Source of the DNA: Ottelia alismoides
Lineage: Eukaryota > Streptophyta > Magnoliopsida > Alismatales > Hydrocharitaceae
Assembly (NCBI GenBank): GCA_037367405.1
Contig: JAZKJV010000301.1
Span: 372,001 to 436,000 of the forward strand
Direction of reading: 5' to 3'
DNA: 64,000 nucleotides
Below the pieces are notes generated by a model. It was not told the DNA's origin and ran no database searches. It saw only the letters and a program-made list of their open reading frames with translations. The number at the start of each line of letters is the position of its first letter. Positions within the stretch are counted from its first letter, which is position 1. Position numbers and translations under genes: made by a program. Shown piece by piece: positions 59,901-64,000 of the stretch.

Positions 59901-59943
59901 CGATAAAAACGATTTCTTATCGCGGCTTTTTGCGGGCTCGTCA
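56941..59943 (+). repeat. 3' LTR of the large element
   Basis: 3003 bp, near-identical to 48314-51314. Differences seen include single-base changes near 57037, 57427, 57673, 57817 and 58118, a remodelled A/T run near 57871-57920, and an A-run length change near 59690. Confidence 0.93.
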
Positions 59944-59948
59944 ACACA

Positions 59949-60675
59949 CCGATGTGCAAATCTGACGGTGTTCGATCTCAGTACTTGTGTGGCTTTAGCC
60001 CAGTGCTTCGAGAGTGTGTCGAGTAGTCATGCTTTGGTACTCTAGTGTTCCGCCTTTTCACTTAGAGTTATCTTTTGTGTGCTGGCTAATGTAGGCCACA
60101 TTGGTTAGTATTCCAGTGGGATCACTGAGAGGGGAGTTCCGTGAATTATGGTTAATGAAGATGTGAATGAAATATAAATCGCCTACGCATAAGGATGATT
60201 GGATTAGTCATGGTGATTTGGACTATGATAAGAAAGACTTGGGTAATCTATGCCATGACACGTACCCTATGCCATGGTGGACTCTTACACGTGGGTAATG
60301 GATTTGTGCAGTTCATGATGATTCGTGAGTTGGAATCTAAATTGAGAATCGCAACTACAGTTGTTAAGTGAGGCTAAGTGGACATGTTGGGAACTTAGTT
60401 AGGATGCATTGTATCTCACCAATTCTACTGAGGCAACCCAACAATAAGGCCTTCTTCTTGCCTTAGAGTCATAGTATAAGGTCTCATATGGACCAAGACC
60501 ACAGACCATCCATGAAGCTTTGATTACTCGCGTCCAATAAAAATGATTAGAGTTGTATTTTCTTATGAGGATAATTTAACCGAGCTATTTCTTTTGCACA
60601 TTTCTTTAGTACCTTGCTTGTTGTAATTTTTAAATCGTACTAAGCAACTTTGTTAATGGCATACCTATATATGTG
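59949..60675. other. Right flank of the large element
   Basis: Continues the sequence interrupted at 48313. Reads like old retrotransposon non-coding DNA; no gene recognised. Confidence 0.35.
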
Positions 60676-62997
60676 TAATAGCCCGGATCCTCAATGACCA
60701 GTGGAAAGATATAACATGCCACGCCGAAACCGAGTGTTACTTCGGAACATCAATGACATAATAATAATAATAATAATAAGGAAATACTTTGTTTTTTCTA
60801 TCAAAAAATATATAAATCTAATACAACATCAAGATCCTTCATTCCAGTAGGTACAACGACATCCTTCCTTCAGAAACCATAACAAGATTCTAACTGCTAC
60901 TAAATGTTCTTTAGATCCCTAATAATCAGATCTATCTCTAGTATTTTGGTTTGGAAATTTATTTGATTTTCAATTTTAAAAAATTGAAAAAACAACACCA
61001 TCTTTCACGGTTTAAACTTTAAGAATCCATAAAATTTTGAAAAAATCTTTGAAAAATTACAAAAAATTCTGTAGCTCAGTTTTATTATATTTTGTCAACA
61101 TACAAAAAAATAAAAAAATGAATATTCGAAATGCTTGAATAATCTACTTTGAAGCAAATTTAATTTCCAGTATTTTCCTTTTGTTTTCTATTTAAAGACG
61201 CAAATATCATTAGCTTAATTTCCCTTTATATTGTTTTTAACTTTAATTCGGTATAAAATTCATTAAAAAAATACCACAAAAATAACAAGAATAGTTAAAC
61301 AAACACAAAAAACATCATCTTCTTACTTTTGATTTTATCTGACATATTTGAACATTAAAAAGAGTTTGTATCCTTTTTATTACATTATATCCATAAAAGC
61401 GATTTCTAAAAATTAAATACATAAATAATCAAATTAAATCATTTAAAATTTAAAATTAATAAGATATAATAATAGTTAAAGATTAATTTAAAATAAAAGG
61501 CATTAAAAATCCATACATATTCATAAAAATCATTAAAAAAATCCTTAAAAATAATAGAAAATTCTTAGTTAATAACTACACAACCACTTAGTTAAAGTGT
61601 TTCTCCTCAAGTTCGACACTCCCTATACTTATTACTACACATCTATTAGGAGCATACATAAAAAACATTGGAAATTTTCACATATCTTCTTGGCTTGATT
61701 CACACTTGATCGCACAACGACACTGTTCTATCTCCTATAGAGTAGTAGACCGAGTTCCGTGACTTCATCAAGGCCTAAGATATGAGATCCATTGGCATCT
61801 CTTCTTCGACATATGTATGTTCATTCCACATAGAGTTCTCTCTAAAGTTTAGCGATGACATTCTTTTATTTCGTGATGAAATTTTCTCAATGAATATTTA
61901 CAATCTAAGCATATTGAGAATGAAGGCAAACTTTGTGAAATCATCTTTTGTAATGACTATAAAAACGGCCACATCTCCTTCCACTCTCTTCCATCATGGT
62001 TTAAAGAGACAAGATTGACCCACTAGCCACATTGGAATAAGATTGAACTCAAAACCTTTTAATCTAAAATAACCGATAAGGTAAACAAGAGCATTGTGCC
62101 TATAGGGGGAATTCAGTTATCCTTGTTTTTAATAGTATGCATTTTTTAAAAAGAATATTGGCAAAATTTATACATGAAAAGAAATGTTGTTTTCCGCATC
62201 TTCTACTTAGCTCGTGTACAAGTTGAGAATGGTGTCATACACTCGATACAAAGAACATTGTAGGGGTATTTAGTCGAAATTAGCATACATGACTCAATTT
62301 TCAATGAAATCATAACCTATGATCATGTCATGTAATGGTTAAGAATTATCCATAATTTCACATGTAACTCGCAATTACGAAAGGTTTAACGAGTAAATAT
62401 AAAATTATAAGCATGTGCATACACTTGTACCACTCTTTTGAACACTTGTATTTCTACGGTGATGCGAATAGACAGGTGATGATTGATATATGTCAGAGTT
62501 AAGGCATAGAGGGACTAAAGTCCAACTTAAATTAAATTGAACGAATATAAAATAATTCTACTTATACGACGCTAACAAACCAATTAGTACATGAGGATCC
62601 ATGAACATGATCCTCAAACAAACAAACCCGTGAGAGATGTATGTGAAGCCTACTCGATTTAAAGCATCTAATTCTTCTTCAAAACATCGCGTCAAAATCC
62701 TAACTCGGACCTCGAATAATTACAATCTTTGAATCTAGGGATTTTTAACTGGCAGATTTTGTAAACTTTTCAAATTACCTTTACAACCTTTGAAACAACA
62801 TAATTCCTCCATCGACCACCTAAACTTGCTAACCTTTACCATATAGGCATTGTAGTTAACTGTCCTTTCCTTTGAAAAAACATGCCCTTGTCTACCCATC
62901 CACAGCTAGAGTACATTACAAGTGCAGTGACGACGACACCCATTTTCTCAGTCTCGACGTACGCATGGATCTGTTGGCCAATAAGCAAATTCCCTTA
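60676..62997. other. AT-rich DNA, possibly including an LTR start
   Basis: TGTAATAGCCCGGATCC at 60676 resembles the start of many plant Ty3-gypsy LTRs, but no second copy is in the window. A TAA microsatellite lies at about 60760-60779. Beyond it I see only AT-rich sequence with short unfamiliar frames. Confidence 0.3.
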
Positions 62998-63245
62998 GTC
63001 CCTGTTTGGTTGGAAAATAAGCCCTGGAATAAGGGGTCAATTCTCCTCCCAACATGGTTTCCAGTAGTACGACTATTCCCCATTATTCCATCTTATTTCA
63101 CTCTTATTCCTATCTTTATCCCATCTTACCTACCTTTATTTCACCTTATTATCCTTATTCCTATCTTCTAGCCGAACAAAGAATAGACCCTTATTCTCTT
63201 TATTCCCCATCCTTATTGTTGCTTATTTCCGAACCGAACGCACCC
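62998..63245. mobile_element. Tourist-like MITE, copy E
   Basis: Starts GTCCCTGTTTGGTTGGAAAA after TTA and ends ATTTCCGAACCGAACGCACC before CTAG. Interior of CTTATTCC repeats. The best-preserved terminal repeats of the five copies. Confidence 0.75.
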
Positions 63246-63509
63246 TAGGATGCACATGTTGAAAGCCGAGCAGAAAACAGTCGATTCGTTCGATTGAAAT
63301 CCCTCGCATGTCGTCTCCTCGTACCATCCAGTTTTTGTGTATCCATCCACCATGCAATTCCACAAAACAAGGTCCTTCTCTGGGACCATGTCAAAAATTT
63401 TGTGTGCCGACTCTACCAAGTCACACCTGGAATAAGTGGTGATCATGGAGCTTGCTATCTTTGTATTGATGAAGGCCAGCTTTAAAGAAGTAGCAATGGA
63501 CATTCGCAT
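63246..63509 (-). pseudogene. Pentatricopeptide-repeat (PPR) gene remnant
   Basis: The minus strand reads LAFINTKIASSMITTYSRCD, then LVESAHKIFDMVPEKDLVLWNCMVDGYTKTG, matching the plant PPR pattern (..Y..CG....A..+F..MP.+D...WN.M+.GY...G). About two repeats are legible, then the frame degrades, and the Tourist MITE copy E immediately follows. No start, organelle-targeting region or further repeats are visible, so it is a fragment. PPR proteins bind organelle RNA. Confidence 0.65.
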
Positions 63510-64000
63510 TCGTCGTAGTCCACACCAATGCAGACGACTGCGGACAAGATGATCGTGGCCACAACTGAGGTGATCTGAAATAGATATAACTCATATGCCT
63601 AAAGAGGACCAGAATGGCATCATAGAGGCGATCTCGGGAGTAGCCGGGCGTCCCCTACGAGGCCGGAGCGAGAGTAGAAGAAGAGGAGGGGCGGAGAAGA
63701 GGGAGAGGGCGTGGGCGAAGTCGACGGGGACGAAGGAGGAGCGTCGAGGACGTGGACGGGGACGAAGGAGGGGCCTGATGGCCATGACTTAGATGGTGGC
63801 ACTGTGCAAGGAAACGGATCCTCTGCTGTCGGGAGTTTTGCAGCAGAGGTGTTGTAATGCTATTTAGATTATTTTTACGATTTTGATTTCAAAATCTAAC
63901 CTTATAGATTGTATTTTAGTTTAATTCTCTAGCTATCCTCCAAATTTCGTCTAAATCCAAACTTGTTTGGTATTTTATCTTAATGATCAAACATTCGGAT
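63510..64000. other. GC-rich purine segment and flank at the window edge
   Basis: 63600-63790 is purine- and G-rich (GAAGAGGAGGGGCGGAGAAG), unlike its AT-rich surroundings; its frames are low complexity. 63816-63860 repeats the GGATCCTCTGCTG / GTTGTAATGC motif of the hairpin at 670-755 and folds (CCTCTGCTG / CAGCAGAGG). No gene can be called. Confidence 0.4.

Larger units (their letters stand above)
48314..59943 (+). mobile_element. Young non-autonomous LTR retrotransposon (LARD), 11.6 kb
   Basis: LTRs 48314-51314 (3001 bp) and 56941-59943 (3003 bp) begin TGATGAATCTCGG and end GGGCTCGTCA. The target duplication ACACA (48309-48313 and 59944-59948) is perfect. Two bases after the 5' LTR is TGGCGCCGTTGCCGGGGA, complementary to the 3' end of tRNA-Asp as in Athila/Tat-type Ty3-gypsy elements. 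TAAGTATAGGGGGA touches the 3' LTR as polypurine tract. By eye the LTRs differ by about a dozen substitutions and a few indels, so the insertion is recent. Its one long gene (52580-55267) has a retropepsin-like segment but no capsid, reverse transcriptase, RNase H or integrase, so it must borrow enzymes from an autonomous relative. Confidence 0.92.

Noticed and set aside
63595..63792. Frames in the purine-rich segment near the window end
   Set aside because: Arg/Gly/Glu low complexity on one strand and Pro/Ser on the other; no motif or splice context.

Overview
The window is nuclear DNA of a flowering plant. Genes have spliced plant-type exons (an SRS/LRP1 transcription factor, an NADPH:quinone reductase, a START-family fragment, a PPR remnant) set in AT-rich DNA that is mostly transposable elements. 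The GC-rich coding sequence of the SRS and quinone-reductase genes in AT-rich surroundings hints at a monocot, but the species cannot be fixed from sequence alone. There are no bacterial operons, CRISPR arrays or complete tRNA/rRNA genes.

Layout. 0-9.9 kb: small DNA elements (hairpin elements, a CACTA-type MITE, two hAT-like elements, Tourist-like MITEs) and a miniature LTR retrotransposon (6907-8247) with a solo LTR of the same family near position 170. 10.9-12.4 kb: a two-exon SHI-RELATED SEQUENCE gene of the LRP1 type, minus strand. 12.7-21 kb: LTR fragments and a full-length, decayed Ty1-copia element (15336-20957, minus) with LTRs, initiator-Met-tRNA primer site and broken gag-pol. 21-30 kb: hAT and CACTA-type elements, several with exact target duplications, including a hAT element nested in a CACTA-type MITE.

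31.3-42.1 kb: one apparently intact NADPH:quinone oxidoreductase (FMN reductase) gene on the minus strand. Its second intron is about 10.1 kb and is packed with transposons: a foldback element, an L1 endonuclease fragment, a copia element split by a hAT MITE and a SINE, and a 1.3-kb hAT element. 43.8-44.4 kb holds the last two exons of a START-domain gene and a nearby displaced 45-bp copy of its terminal coding sequence. 46.6-47.8 kb is a non-autonomous Helitron with clear ends.

48.3-59.9 kb is the most striking object: an 11.6-kb LTR retrotransposon with 3.0-kb, almost identical LTRs, a perfect 5-bp target duplication (ACACA), a tRNA-Asp primer site and a polypurine tract. Its only long gene is an uninterrupted 895-codon frame: a retropepsin-like segment with an altered active-site motif, flanked by unrecognised N- and C-terminal regions. 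I see no capsid, zinc knuckle, reverse transcriptase, RNase H or integrase, so it looks like a young non-autonomous Athila/Tat-related element that must be moved by a partner. The last 4 kb hold AT-rich DNA, a fifth Tourist-like MITE and a PPR-gene remnant.

All calls come from reading the sequence; no database search was run. Positions of ends and splice sites were worked out by eye.
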